In this document: positions 27,001 through 36,621 of the stretch, in pieces
Layout: the number at the start of each line of letters is the position of its first letter
How positions within the stretch are numbered: the stretch's first letter is position 1
Source of the DNA: Stappia sp.
GTDB taxonomy: Bacteria > Pseudomonadota > Alphaproteobacteria > Rhizobiales > Stappiaceae
Assembly (NCBI RefSeq): GCF_040110915.1
Contig: NZ_CP157793.1
Location: 1,314,939-1,378,938, forward strand
Direction of reading: 5' to 3'
Length of the DNA stretch: 64,000 nucleotides
Made by a program: the position numbers and the translations under genes
The notes under the pieces: model-generated
Databases searched by the model: none
Told to the model about the DNA's origin: nothing
The model's input: the letters and a program-made list of their open reading frames with translations, nothing else

Positions 27001-27508
27001 GCACGCCCAGGTGGCGGAGCGGGACAAGGCCTTTTCGGTCGGCATGAATGCCTTCGTGACCAAGCCGATCGACGCGGCTGCGCTGAAGGCGGCGCTGGGC
27101 GACGCTCTGCGCGCGCGCACTGTCTCTATCGCGGACATGCGCGATGGTGAGGACGCGGATGGAATCGATGCCACGCGCCTCGCCCAGGTGAGCGACGATC
27201 TGCCCGCGGATCTGCGCGACGCCATCTTTTCCCGCTGTCTCGCCGATCTCGAGGAACAGGCGACGCGGCTGGAGGGCGCGGAGACGGCGGAAACGCTCGA
27301 GGCGGCCGCGCATGTGCTCGTCTCGCTCGCCGCCACCTTCGGGGCGACCGCGGTCAGCGAGGCGGCCGAGGCGCTGGAGCGTCGTGCCCGAACGGAGACG
27401 CACGGATTCGCCGCGCTCGCGGCGGAGGCGCGTGCGCTCGCCGGGCGGGTGCGCGCGGCGGGGCGCCGGATCGCGGCCTGGCATCGCGCGTCGGACGCAG
27501 CGGAATAG
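24041..27508 (+). CDS. Hybrid sensor histidine kinase with c-heme sensor domain, PAS, receiver and HPt
   Basis: A 1155-aa inner-membrane kinase. Layout: TM1 (about 16-35), periplasmic domain with a c-heme motif CLACH at 150-154 (DUF3365/Tll0287-like), TM2 (about 198-218), coiled coil (220-260), three PAS-type modules (about 262-375, 385-500, 515-630), HisKA with phospho-acceptor His 659 (MMSHEIRTPLNAV), HATPase (N and G boxes NLVANAVKFT, GVGLGLAI), receiver with Asp 955 (AILMDVSMPD), and a C-terminal HPt-like domain with His 1091. The HPt lacks the usual Lys-Gly after His (AHVLVSLAATFG). The sensor probably reports redox state or a small ligand. No response regulator is adjacent; an alpha-2-macroglobulin gene follows. 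Confidence 0.9.
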   Translation: MSSTKRIAGRLAGNMTALAIAAVLSCVGLAYVLFDHLRDDLVREALRIVATKTVVAESSGLYHTFVDTPAAPVEGMALVSSDLRFAPLELDLVALDPAAGEALGLSRRSLAPLLEGPADGDTGQFVAEAQSGDGRTRLTVALPFTRTGSCLACHAPGAAAAGIPEGVDWASGQDGKAVGLLVARSALEGPFLRPSDLVELASVTLAVASLFLLGALLRRQRRLNAEALARTRASEREVEHLRQLAEAQREMQDREARLRAIVQNIGEALITYDGLGRIESVNPAACRIFMRPPEVLLGSAIEGLFSDPKTGVPLSFQLFPTLAPDSGASETMEFFAVRADGTHLPVDLAVTTMRLDARRLHVAIVRDISKRKEAEAQLGEAQERLRDAIEALPDAFVLYDATDRLVICNQRYRDLYALSSEVIRPGKRFEDIIRFGVEQGQYAAASEDPEGWLAERLRLHRDPPGRPIEQRLGDGRWLRVFERRMPDGQTVGFRIDITELKRREEDLRRRESQLRAVVRGALDAIVVADRDGCIREFNPAAEQVFGFTRAEAMDRPARDLLVPRRHRDLYDARMRSILEATRETEVAQRVEARALRKDGTEILMEIAFNRVQGEDGPVVLAFLRDITEERAKTLALEDARVRAEEADRAKSDFLAMMSHEIRTPLNAVIGLLDLMMHTPLDDTQRSHVDTARQSALALLQILNDILDFSRLEARRLEFVDAPFDPRALLEAVRALFSVRAEEKGIALTVSVAPDVPGALVGDAGRIRQVLINLVANAVKFTEAGGVVVTLSGRGATAPAAGERARLRFAVEDSGVGIAPSHAEGIFSRFTTSGRGTYGRTEGVGLGLAISRELVEGMGGEIAYAPRAGGGSRFRVDLDLPAVDPARLAEAPPGEEETEPGLLRGARILLAEDNATNQMMTGVLLERWGCDYEIAQTGAQVLDLLERARFDAILMDVSMPDLDGFEASRRIREGGGPQADVPIVALTAHAQVAERDKAFSVGMNAFVTKPIDAAALKAALGDALRARTVSIADMRDGEDADGIDATRLAQVSDDLPADLRDAIFSRCLADLEEQATRLEGAETAETLEAAAHVLVSLAATFGATAVSEAAEALERRARTETHGFAALAAEARALAGRVRAAGRRIAAWHRASDAAE

Positions 27509-27728
27509 AACGGTCGCCGGATCGGCTGAAAGCGTGCGTGCGTTTTGGTCTTGGACTTGTCACGATTGGGTGATTCCATCGATCCAGGCCGAAGGATCGC
27601 GGACGATGCCGGTGGGTACGCCTGCCCGGCATCGCGCGATGCGGCGATATCGGGACCTGTCGCCGACCGTCGTCGACGAGAGGCTGGCGTTAGACTGGCG
27701 TTTCAACGCCGCACGGGGGGACGCAAGA

Positions 27729-30700
27729 ATGCGCGACTGCACACCGAACCACCGCTGGACGAGGCGCGCGCGCGCCCTCGCGGTTGCCGCAATGACCGGG
27801 CTCGTCGCGCTCGCGCCGCAGGCCGTGCAGGCCGAGGAGCGGCGCATCGTGACGGTGGAGGATGCGGATTATTTCGGCGCGGATTTCCGCACCCTGAAGG
27901 ACGTCGATCTGGAGGCCTGCAAGGCGGCCTGTCTCGACGCCCCCCAATGCCGGGCCTTCACCTTCAACCGCGCGGCCGGTTGGTGTTTCCTGAAATCGGA
28001 CGTCGGCCGGCTCCAGGCCTTCGACGGGGCGGTCGCCGGCCGCGTTGTCACTGTGCAGGCGATGGACGCGGACGAACGCGCGGATCGCGCGCGCGATCTC
28101 GCCTTCGTGCCCCGGCCGATTCTCGACGAGGCGGCGCGCTACGCCCGTTCGCTGCCGCGCAGCTACCGTCCGGACGGCCAATCGGCCGACGCCCTCGCAT
28201 CGACGGCGCGCCGGGACCTGGCCGACGGGCGTCCCGCCGACGCGGAGACCGGCTTCGCCCGCGCGCTGGTGCGCGACGAGACCCGCTTCGACAGCTGGAC
28301 GGGCCTCACGCGGGCGCTGCTCGCCCAGGAACCCGACGACTGGCGGCGCCGCACGGCCGTGATCGAGAACGGGTCGGGCGCGGCGATCAACGCCTATCTC
28401 GCCGCCGGCGACGAAAGCGCCCGGGTGACCGCGCTCGAACTGATGGCGAGCGCGCTAGAGCGGCGCCAGCTCTACAAGCCGGCGATCCGCGCGCTCAGGG
28501 CCGCGCTCGCACTGGAGGAAACCCCGGCGCTGCGCAGCCGCTATGCCGCACTCGTCGCCGAACACGGCTTTCGCATCCTCGACCATCAGGTCGATGCCGA
28601 CGCGGTGACGCCGCGCGTGTGCGTCGTCTTCTCCGACACCCTGCGCCGGGCGACCCACATGGCGCCCTTCGTGCGGGTGACCGGCGAGGGGCCCTTCGCG
28701 GTCGAGAGCGAGAACGCGCAGATCTGCGTCGACGGCGTGCGTCACGGCGAGCGCTACGACATTCTGGTGCGCGAGGGCGTTCCCGCCGCCGACGGCGAAA
28801 CGCTGGAGAAATCCGCCTCCATCTCCGTCTACGTGCGCGACCGCAGCCCCTCGGTGCGCTTTCTCGGGCGCGCCTATGTGCTGCCCGCCGGCGACGGCGC
28901 CACGATCCCCATCGTCTCGGTCAACACGCAGGAGGTCGAGGCGACCGTCTATCGCATCGGCGAGCGCGGTCTCGCCTCCGCCCTGCGCGACCGCCGCGTC
29001 CTGTCGCAGCTCAATCCGAACCGCGCCGACGAAATCCGCGAGGAATACGGCGAGGAAGTGTGGAGCGGCGTGGTCGAGACCGAAGCGCCGCTCAACGACG
29101 ATGTGACGACCGCCATTCCCGTCGCCGATCTGGGGCTGGAGATGCGGCCCGGCATCTACGCCATGGTGGCGCGCGCCCGCGAGGACACGCAGAACCGCTG
29201 GGGCCCCAAGGCCACGCAATGGTTCCTGGTGTCCGATCTAGGCATCACGGCGCAGTCCGGCGCCGATGGAACGCTGGTCGCGGTGCGGGCGCTCTCCGAT
29301 GTCGGCGCGGTCGCGCAGGCGCAGGTGCGCCTTGTCGCGGTGAACAACGATGTGCTCGGCGAGACGACGACGGACGACCAGGGCGTGGCGCGTTTCGCGC
29401 CGGGTCTGACGCGCGGCACCGGCGGCCGCGCGCCGGCGCTCGTCTCCGTCGAGACCGAGGCCGGGGATTACGCCTTTCTCGATCTCGGCAAGCCGGCCTT
29501 CGACCTGAGCGACCGTGGGGTCGCGGGGCGCCCGGCGCCCGGCGCGGTGGATGTCTTCGCCTGGCTCGACCGGGGCGTCTACCGGCCCGGCGCCACGGTG
29601 AATGCGAGCGCGATGGCGCGCGACCGCACCGCGCGGGCGGAAGAGGGTCTGCCACTCACCTTCGTCTATGAACGCCCCGACGGCGTGGAACACGCGCGCG
29701 TGTCGGTCGCGGACGCCGGCGCGGGCGGGCGCAGCCACGCGCTCGATCTGCCGGCCGGCGCCCAGCAGGGCAGCTGGCAGCTTCGCATCTACGTCGACCC
29801 CGAGGGCGAGGCGGTCGCCGAGGCCGCCTTTCTGGTGGAGGACTTCCAGCCCGAGCGCGTCGACTTCACGCCGGAAGCGGATGCGGAAACCTTCGATCCG
29901 CTGAACCCGCCGACGGTCTCGCTCACGGGGCGCTTCCTCTACGGCGCGCCAGCCTCGGGCCAGCGCGTGGAGGGCGAGGTGATCGTCACGCCGACGCGCG
30001 AGACGCCGGCGCATCCCGGCTATGTCTTCGGTCTGACGGACGAGGGTCTTTTCCCCGCCCGCGCGCAGCTTCCCGACGATCTGAAAACGGATGCGGAAGG
30101 CGCGGCGCGCTTCACCCCGCCCTTGCCGGAGCTGACCCCGACCACCGGGCTCTACCGTGCGCGCATCGTGACCCGGCTGGTGGAGGCCGGCGGTCGTTTC
30201 GTGGAACGCGATCTGGAGATGCCGGTTCTCGCCGATGGCCTGCGCATCGGCATTCGGCCCGCCTTCGACGACGGGGTCGGGGAGGGCGGCCCGGCCGAGT
30301 TCGACGTGATCGCGCTCGATGCCTCCGGCGAGCGGCGCGCGCTCGACGGCGCGCGCTGGACGTTGTCGCGGCTCGACACGCAGTATCAGTGGTATCTCGC
30401 CGACGGGCGCTGGTCGTTCGAACCGGTCACCTCGGCGCGGCGCGTCGCCGACGGCGAGATCGGCATCGGCACGGACGATCCGGCGCGGCTTTCCGTTCCG
30501 GTCGACTGGGGGCGCTACCGTCTTGAGGTGAGTGCCGAAGGCGACAGGCCGGTCGCCAGCAGCGTGGAGTTCAACGCCGGCTGGTACGTGGGGGCGGCGA
30601 CCTCGCAGACGCCCGACGTGCTGGAGGTCGGGCTCGACAAGCCGGCCTATCGCGTCGGCGAGACCGCGACGCTGCGGCTGACGCCGCGCTTCGCCGGCAC

Positions 30701-33236
30701 GGCGCTCGTCTCCGTTCTGTCCGATCGCGTGATCGAAAGCCGCTTCGTGCCGGTTTCCGAGGGCGAGGAGAGTGTCACCTTCACCGTCACCGAGGAATGG
30801 GGAAGCGGGGCCTATGTCACCGCGACGCTGCTCAGGCCGATGGATCTGGAGGCCGGGCGCATGCCCTCGCGCGCGCTCGGGCTGCAATGGCTCGCCGTCG
30901 ATCCGGGCGCGCGCAAGCACGCCGTGACTCTCGAGGCGCCCGAAACGATCCGTCCGCGCTCGACGCTCGACGTCGACGTGACCATCGCCGGTCAGGAGGC
31001 GGGCGAGACGGCCTATCTGACGATCGCCGCCGTCGATGTCGGCATTCTCAACCTGACGCGCTTCGAGACGCCCGATCCCGACGGCTGGTACTTCGGCCAG
31101 CGCCGGCTCGGCGTCGACATCCGCGACTATTACGGCGAACTGATCGACCGCACCGCCGGGACCCGGGGGCGCGTGCGCTCCGGGGGCGACGGCATGGGAA
31201 TGGCGCTCGGCGCGCCGCCGCCGCAGGAACAGCCGGTCGCGCTGTTCTCCGGCGTGGTCGAGACGGACGCGGAGGGCCGCGCGCGCGTCTCCTTCGACGT
31301 GCCCGACTTCAACGGCACCCTCCGGCTGATGGCGGTGGCCTGGAGCGCCGGTGGCGTCGGCCACGCCGAGCGCGAGGTGACCGTGCGCGATCCCCTCGTC
31401 ATGACGGCGACGCTGCCGCGCTTCCTCAGTCCCGGCGACGCCTCGCGGCTACTCGTCGAGGTCGACAATGTGGAAGGCCCGGCCGGCGATTACGATCTGG
31501 CGGTGACCGTCGACGGCCCCGTGTCGATCGAGGACACCGGCGACAGCCCGTCGCTGACGCTGGCGGCAAAGGAGCGGCGCACGCTCCGCCTGCCGATCCG
31601 CGCAGGCGACGCGGCCGGCGACGCCAGCCTCTCCCTGCGGCTCACCGGACCGGAGGGCATGGAGATCGTCCGCACCCTGGCACTCGGCGTGCGCGACACG
31701 ACGCCGCCGCTGACGCGGCGCTCCTTCGTGACGCTCGCCGGCGGCGGATCGCTGACGCTCGACGCGGATACGCTCGCCGGTCTCGATCCGGCGGCAAGCC
31801 GCGTGACACTCGCCGCCGGCGGGACCGCGCGCATCGACATCCCCGGCCTCGTGGCCGGGCTCGACCGCTACCCCTATGGCTGCACCGAGCAGGTGACGTC
31901 GCGGGCGCTGCCGCTGCTCTACCTCAACGAGGTGGCGCTCGCCGCCGGTCTCGACGGCGATACATCGGTGCGCGAGCGGGTCGCGACCGCGATCACGCGG
32001 GTGCTCGGCAATCAGTCTGCAAACGGTGCCTTCGGGCTGTGGAACAGCTACGGCGGCGGCGAGACCTGGCTCGATGCCTATGTCACCGACTTCCTTCTCA
32101 GGGCGCGCGAGCGCGACTACGACGTGCCGCCCCGCGCGCTCGAGGCCGCGCTCGACAACCTGCAGAACCGCGTCGCCTATGCCTCGGACTTCCAGGACGG
32201 CGGCGAGGATGTCGCCTATGCGCTCTATGTGCTGGCCCGGGCCGGGCGCGCGTCCATCGGCGATCTGCGCTACTACGCCGACGTGAAGCTCGACGCCTTC
32301 GGCTCGGCGCTCGCCAAGGCGCAGATCGGCGCGGGGCTGGCGCTCTACGGTGAGCGGGAGCGGGCCGGGCAGGCCTTCGACGCGGCCATCGCTGCGGCCG
32401 GCGGTCCGGAGGGCACCGGCTATCGCAGCGACTATGGCACCGGGCTGCGCGATGCCGCCGGCGTGCTGACCTATGTCACAAGGGCCGATCTCGACGGCGA
32501 TCCGCATGTGGAGCTCGCCCGCATGGTCGCCGACCGTCAGGACGTGGCCGAGGCTCTGTCGACGCAGGACATGGCCTGGCTTGTCCTGGCCGGCCATGAA
32601 TTGCAGCGCCAGGCCGACACGCGGGACTTCGCCATCGACGACACGCCGGTTGCGGGCGGGCTCGCCCGTGTGTTCGCCGGTGAGACGCTCGCCGAGACGG
32701 CCGTGCGGCTGGAGAACCGGAGCGAGACGCCCGCCGAGATCGTCGTGACGGCCAACGGCCGGCCGCTCGCGCCGGAGCCCGGCGGCGGACGCGGATACGC
32801 GATCACGCGCGCGGTCTACGATCTCGACGGCAACCCGGTGGATCTCGCCGCCCTGCCGGTCAACACCCGCGTGGCCGTGGTGCTGACCGTGACCCGGGAG
32901 CGGCCCGGCAAGGGACGCACGCTCGTCGTGGACCGCCTGCCGGCGGGGCTTGTCATCGACAATCCGCGTCTGGTGCGCTCCGGCGACATCGGCGCGCTCG
33001 ACTGGCTGGCGACGGTCGACACGGCCGAGCATGTCGAATTCCGCGACGACCGTTTCGTCGTGGCCCTCGACGAGACCCGCTACACTGGCGACAGCTACAG
33101 CTTCGCCTATCTGGCGCGGGCGGCCGTGCCGGGCAGCTATGCCCATCCGGCGGCCACGGTCGAGGACATGTATCGACCGGATCTCGCCGCGCGCACCGGG
33201 GCGGGGCGGGTCGAGATCCTCGGCCCGCGTCGCTAG
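27729..33236 (+). CDS. Bacterial alpha-2-macroglobulin with N-terminal Apple/PAN domain
   Basis: An 1835-aa periplasmic protein of the YfhM/ECAM group, which traps proteases at the cell envelope. Sec signal 1-35; an Apple/PAN domain at about 40-100 with four cysteines (64, 68, 74, 86); then macroglobulin domains including FAWLDRGVYRPGATV near 610; and the thioester motif GCTEQ with Cys at 1385, so covalent trapping should be possible. There is no lipobox, unlike enterobacterial YfhM, so it is expected soluble. The start at 27729 is chosen for the signal peptide; upstream in-frame codons overlap the kinase. The penicillin-binding protein 1C gene follows 33 bp later, the classical pairing. Confidence 0.93.
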   Translation: MRDCTPNHRWTRRARALAVAAMTGLVALAPQAVQAEERRIVTVEDADYFGADFRTLKDVDLEACKAACLDAPQCRAFTFNRAAGWCFLKSDVGRLQAFDGAVAGRVVTVQAMDADERADRARDLAFVPRPILDEAARYARSLPRSYRPDGQSADALASTARRDLADGRPADAETGFARALVRDETRFDSWTGLTRALLAQEPDDWRRRTAVIENGSGAAINAYLAAGDESARVTALELMASALERRQLYKPAIRALRAALALEETPALRSRYAALVAEHGFRILDHQVDADAVTPRVCVVFSDTLRRATHMAPFVRVTGEGPFAVESENAQICVDGVRHGERYDILVREGVPAADGETLEKSASISVYVRDRSPSVRFLGRAYVLPAGDGATIPIVSVNTQEVEATVYRIGERGLASALRDRRVLSQLNPNRADEIREEYGEEVWSGVVETEAPLNDDVTTAIPVADLGLEMRPGIYAMVARAREDTQNRWGPKATQWFLVSDLGITAQSGADGTLVAVRALSDVGAVAQAQVRLVAVNNDVLGETTTDDQGVARFAPGLTRGTGGRAPALVSVETEAGDYAFLDLGKPAFDLSDRGVAGRPAPGAVDVFAWLDRGVYRPGATVNASAMARDRTARAEEGLPLTFVYERPDGVEHARVSVADAGAGGRSHALDLPAGAQQGSWQLRIYVDPEGEAVAEAAFLVEDFQPERVDFTPEADAETFDPLNPPTVSLTGRFLYGAPASGQRVEGEVIVTPTRETPAHPGYVFGLTDEGLFPARAQLPDDLKTDAEGAARFTPPLPELTPTTGLYRARIVTRLVEAGGRFVERDLEMPVLADGLRIGIRPAFDDGVGEGGPAEFDVIALDASGERRALDGARWTLSRLDTQYQWYLADGRWSFEPVTSARRVADGEIGIGTDDPARLSVPVDWGRYRLEVSAEGDRPVASSVEFNAGWYVGAATSQTPDVLEVGLDKPAYRVGETATLRLTPRFAGTALVSVLSDRVIESRFVPVSEGEESVTFTVTEEWGSGAYVTATLLRPMDLEAGRMPSRALGLQWLAVDPGARKHAVTLEAPETIRPRSTLDVDVTIAGQEAGETAYLTIAAVDVGILNLTRFETPDPDGWYFGQRRLGVDIRDYYGELIDRTAGTRGRVRSGGDGMGMALGAPPPQEQPVALFSGVVETDAEGRARVSFDVPDFNGTLRLMAVAWSAGGVGHAEREVTVRDPLVMTATLPRFLSPGDASRLLVEVDNVEGPAGDYDLAVTVDGPVSIEDTGDSPSLTLAAKERRTLRLPIRAGDAAGDASLSLRLTGPEGMEIVRTLALGVRDTTPPLTRRSFVTLAGGGSLTLDADTLAGLDPAASRVTLAAGGTARIDIPGLVAGLDRYPYGCTEQVTSRALPLLYLNEVALAAGLDGDTSVRERVATAITRVLGNQSANGAFGLWNSYGGGETWLDAYVTDFLLRARERDYDVPPRALEAALDNLQNRVAYASDFQDGGEDVAYALYVLARAGRASIGDLRYYADVKLDAFGSALAKAQIGAGLALYGERERAGQAFDAAIAAAGGPEGTGYRSDYGTGLRDAAGVLTYVTRADLDGDPHVELARMVADRQDVAEALSTQDMAWLVLAGHELQRQADTRDFAIDDTPVAGGLARVFAGETLAETAVRLENRSETPAEIVVTANGRPLAPEPGGGRGYAITRAVYDLDGNPVDLAALPVNTRVAVVLTVTRERPGKGRTLVVDRLPAGLVIDNPRLVRSGDIGALDWLATVDTAEHVEFRDDRFVVALDETRYTGDSYSFAYLARAAVPGSYAHPAATVEDMYRPDLAARTGAGRVEILGPRR

Positions 33237-33269
33237 GCCGATGCGACGCGTCTGCGGGAGGCGGCGGCG

Positions 33270-35393
33270 ATGAGCCCGCAACCTGCGCGCCGGCGCATGC
33301 TGCGGGCCGCCGCGCTGCTGGCCGGGTGCGGCGCGGCGGTGGCATGTGTTGCCGCGCTCGCCGGCGGTCTCTGGCTGACGCTGGAGGTGCGGCGGGCGCC
33401 GGTGGCGGAACTCACGCGCGGGATCGAGGTCTCGCGCGCCGTGCTCGACCGTGAGGGCGTACTGCTGCGCGCCTTTCAGGCGCCGGACGACCGTTGGCGG
33501 CTTCCGCTCGCGCCGGAGGCGGTCGATCCGCTCTATCTCGACATGCTGATCGCCTATGAGGACCGCCGCTTTCGCGAGCACGGCGGCGTCGATCCGCGCG
33601 CCATCGCGCGGGCGCTCGTTCAGGGTGTGACGCAGGGCCGTGTGGTGTCGGGCGCCTCGACGCTGACCATGCAGGTGGCCCGGCTGCTGATGGAGGAGCC
33701 CACCCGCAGCCTCGCGCTGAAAGGGCGGCAGATGGCGCTGGCGCTGGCGCTCGAACGGGAGTTCACGAAGGACGAGATCCTCGCGCTCTATCTGCTGCGC
33801 GCGCCCTTCGGCGGCAACGTGGAGGGCGTGCGGGCCGCGACCCTTGCCTGGTTCGGCAAGGAGCCGACCCGGCTGACCCCGGCGGAGGCGGCTCTTCTGG
33901 TCGCGCTTCCCCAATCCCCCGAGGCGCGCCGCCCGGACCGGGATCCGGACGCCGCGCGCCGGGCCCGCGACCGGGTGCTGGACACCATGCTTGCGCGCGG
34001 CGTGCTCTCCGCCGATGCGGTGGCGGCGGCGCGGCGCACGCCCGTGCCGGACAGTCGCCGCGCCGTGCCCCGTCTCGCGCCGCATGCGACCCGCGCGGCA
34101 CTTGGGCTCGACGCGCGTACGGAAGTGCGGCTCACGCTCGACGCCGGGCTGCAGGCGCGGCTGGAGCGTCTGGTCGCCGATCACGCCCGGCGGCTCGGCC
34201 GGCATGTTTCGGTGGCGGTGATGGTCGCGGATCACGCCACCGGCGAGATCCTGGCGCGGGTCGGCTCGCCGGGCCTGCTCGAGACCGAACGGCGCGGCCA
34301 TGTCGACATGACCCGCGCGGTGCGTTCGCCCGGCTCGACGCTCAAGCCGCTGATCTACGGGCTCGCCTTCGAGGAGGGGGTGGCCCATCCCGACAGTCTG
34401 ATCGACGACACGCCGACGACGCTCGCCGGCTATTCGCCCACCAATTTCGATCTGGCGTTTCAGGGCACGGTGCGGGTGCGCGAGGCGCTGGAAGCCTCGC
34501 TCAACGTCCCGGCCGTCGCGCTGCTCGACGCGGTCGGCGTGTCGCGGCTTTTGGCGCGGCTGACGCGCGCCGGGATAGAACCGCGTCTGCCGGAGGGCGC
34601 GCGGCCCGGACTGGCGCTGGCGCTCGGCGGCTTCGGTCTGACGCTGGAGGATCTGGTGACGCTCTACGCGGGCCTGGCGCGCGGCGGCGATCCGGTCGCG
34701 CTGCGCATGGAGATGGCGGCACCGTCGGCAGGCGGCGGCGCGGCGAGGGCGTCTGGCCCCGTCCTGTCGGCGGCGGCGGCCTGGCGGATCGGCGACATCC
34801 TCTCCGAGGTGCCGCCGCCGGCGACCGCGCGCGGCGACGGCATCGCCTACAAGACCGGCACCTCCTACGGCTATCGCGACGCCTGGGCCGTCGGCTACGA
34901 CGGGCGGCATGTGGTCGGCGTGTGGGCCGGGCGGGCCGACGGCTCGCCGGTGAGCGGGCTGACCGGGTATCTCTCCGCCGCGCCGATCCTCTTCGAGGCG
35001 TTTCAGCGGGTGTCCCCGGAGCGGGTGCGGCTGCCCGCACCGCCGCCGGGCGTGCCGGACGCGGGCCGCGACCGGGTGCCGGAGCCCCTGCGCCATGCGC
35101 GCACGCGTCAGCGTCAGGTCGGCGGGGAAGAGCGGACGGGGCCGGAGATCTTCTATCCACCCGATGGCGCGGTGATCGATCTCGGTCTGTCGCGGGCGGG
35201 CGCGGGGCAGTCGCTGATGGTGAAGGCGCGGCGCGGGCGCGGGCCTTATGTGTGGCTTGCCAACGGCAAACCGGTGGAGACGGGCCCCTTCGCGCGCAGC
35301 CTCGCGCTCGAGCCGGACGGTCCGGGCACCTCCGTCATCACGGTGATCGACGCGGACGGCCGCGCGGCGCGCGTCCGGGTGCATCTGCGCTGA
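33270..35393 (+). CDS. pbpC: Penicillin-binding protein 1C
   Basis: A 707-aa bifunctional peptidoglycan synthase. One TM at about 12-38; GT51 glycosyltransferase with catalytic Glu 97 ([12 protein letters not shown]) and [14 protein letters not shown]; transpeptidase with SxxK at Ser 356-Lys 359 (SPGSTLKPL), SLN and KTGTS at Lys 528; a C-terminal PBP-C domain (about 615-707) typical of PbpC. It lies immediately downstream of the alpha-2-macroglobulin gene, and the two are commonly proposed to repair and defend the wall when the outer membrane is breached. All catalytic motifs are intact. Confidence 0.95.
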   Translation: MSPQPARRRMLRAAALLAGCGAAVACVAALAGGLWLTLEVRRAPVAELTRGIEVSRAVLDREGVLLRAFQAPDDRWRLPLAPEAVDPLYLDMLIAYEDRRFREHGGVDPRAIARALVQGVTQGRVVSGASTLTMQVARLLMEEPTRSLALKGRQMALALALEREFTKDEILALYLLRAPFGGNVEGVRAATLAWFGKEPTRLTPAEAALLVALPQSPEARRPDRDPDAARRARDRVLDTMLARGVLSADAVAAARRTPVPDSRRAVPRLAPHATRAALGLDARTEVRLTLDAGLQARLERLVADHARRLGRHVSVAVMVADHATGEILARVGSPGLLETERRGHVDMTRAVRSPGSTLKPLIYGLAFEEGVAHPDSLIDDTPTTLAGYSPTNFDLAFQGTVRVREALEASLNVPAVALLDAVGVSRLLARLTRAGIEPRLPEGARPGLALALGGFGLTLEDLVTLYAGLARGGDPVALRMEMAAPSAGGGAARASGPVLSAAAAWRIGDILSEVPPPATARGDGIAYKTGTSYGYRDAWAVGYDGRHVVGVWAGRADGSPVSGLTGYLSAAPILFEAFQRVSPERVRLPAPPPGVPDAGRDRVPEPLRHARTRQRQVGGEERTGPEIFYPPDGAVIDLGLSRAGAGQSLMVKARRGRGPYVWLANGKPVETGPFARSLALEPDGPGTSVITVIDADGRAARVRVHLR

Positions 35394-35413
35394 CGCCGCC
35401 GCCGGCCATTGCC

Positions 35414-35459
35414 CGCGCCGACAGCCCCCGCGCCGACAGCCCCCCGCGCCGACAGCCCT
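35414..35459. repeat. Three tandem copies of a 15-bp GC-rich unit
   Basis: Three exact or near-exact copies of CGCGCCGACAGCCCC (35414-35428, 35429-35443, 35445-35459) fill the gap between the convergent pbpC and hydrolase genes; the last copy reaches the hydrolase stop codon. It looks like a slippage product. No other function is evident. Confidence 0.8.
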
Positions 35460-36366
35460 ATGTGCAGCGTCTTGCGAATTCCGCGATGGTGCGTTGCGTG
35501 AGCGGATCCCAAAGGAGCGGGGCGTGGCCCTCGTCCGGCACGGTGAGCGCTTGCGCGCCCGGGTGGCGCCTTTGCATCTCCGTCATGGTCTCCGCGCTCA
35601 GGATGTCGGAATGCGCGCCGCGCAGCAGCAGCATGGGCACCTGCGTCACCGCGTCGAACACCGGCCAGAAGTCCGGCACCTCCGCGTCCGGATTGAAATC
35701 CGCGAGCGCATGACACAGCGTCTCGTCGTAGTCGAGGCGCACCCCCGGGCCGGGGGCGGTGTCGACATAGAGCTGGCGGGCCAGACGCAGCCAGCCCTCC
35801 GCCGACATGCCCGGATACTGATGATCGAGCGTGCTGCGCAGCTTGTCGGCGGCCGTCTGCCAGTCGGCCGCCTCCATGTCGCGCCCGATGGTCTTGCACA
35901 GGCGCCGCAGGCCGTCGCGTTCGATGGAGGGGCCGATGTCGTTGAGCACCAGGCCGGCCACGGAGTGCGGATGCCGCCAGGCGAGCAGCATGGCATGCAG
36001 TCCGCCGCGCGAGGTGCCGACGATCACCACCCGCCCGAGCCCGAGCGCGGCGAGGCCCCGGTCGATATCGTCCGCCTCGCGCTCGATGGAGTAGTTGCGC
36101 CAGTCGGGATCGCGCTGCGAGCGGCCGCGCCCGCGATAGTCCATGCACACGACAAGGTGGCCGTGATCGCGCAGCGTTCCGGCAAGGGCCGCGAAATCGC
36201 GGGCGTTGCGCGACAGGCCGGGCAGGCACAGCACCGGCTGCGCGTCCGGCGCCGGATCGAGCGGTTCCCAGGCGGTGGCCGACAGGATCAGCCCGTCCGC
36301 CGCCTGCCATGTCAGGTGCCGGGGACCGGGGTCGGCCGCCGGCGCGCACAAGTCCAGGTTGGCCAT
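35458..36366 (-). CDS. Alpha/beta hydrolase
   Basis: A 302-aa alpha/beta-hydrolase-fold enzyme. Visible motifs: oxyanion region [25 protein letters not shown], nucleophile elbow GTSRGG (Ser about residue 118), acid residue near RGAHSDIL, and catalytic His in PDEGHAPLL. No signal peptide, so cytoplasmic. Substrate unknown; the GTSRGG/RGRGRS pattern is common in esterase/lipase-like hydrolases of this group. It is convergent with pbpC and divergent from dapA, so it is probably monocistronic. Confidence 0.88.
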   Translation of the reverse strand: MANLDLCAPAADPGPRHLTWQAADGLILSATAWEPLDPAPDAQPVLCLPGLSRNARDFAALAGTLRDHGHLVVCMDYRGRGRSQRDPDWRNYSIEREADDIDRGLAALGLGRVVIVGTSRGGLHAMLLAWRHPHSVAGLVLNDIGPSIERDGLRRLCKTIGRDMEAADWQTAADKLRSTLDHQYPGMSAEGWLRLARQLYVDTAPGPGVRLDYDETLCHALADFNPDAEVPDFWPVFDAVTQVPMLLLRGAHSDILSAETMTEMQRRHPGAQALTVPDEGHAPLLWDPLTQRTIAEFARRCT

Positions 36367-36621
36367 GGTGCGGACGTTCCCTCCATTGTTTTTGTCATGA
36401 TAGGCCCGGCTCGACCCGGTTTGAAGGGGGAAGGGGCGCGATTGTCGCGCGGCCTCGCCGATTGGTTGATGCCTGCGGCGGGACGGCGCGCGCGTGCGTG
36501 TTGCGTCGCGCGCGGGCGGCGACTATGGTGCGCCACCCGGTGCGGGAGCGGATCGCCGCGCCCGTCATTCATCCATGCGCAACCATCCACGCCAGAAGTG
36601 CAAGTTTCCATGAGGACCGCC

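Noticed and set aside
24314..27484. A 1056-codon minus-strand frame opposite the hybrid kinase
   Set aside because: Same artefact; Arg-rich composition, no motif, and the kinase is complete on the other strand.
31449..35384. A 1311-codon open frame on the minus strand across the macroglobulin and pbpC genes
   Set aside because: High-GC coding DNA often leaves the antisense frame open. The product is Arg/His/Gly-rich with no domain, and both plus-strand genes have full family motifs.
36610..36621. Alternative dapA start four codons earlier
   Set aside because: The later ATG has the better ribosome site and places the catalytic Lys at residue 161 as in E. coli; the earlier start cannot be excluded by sequence alone.
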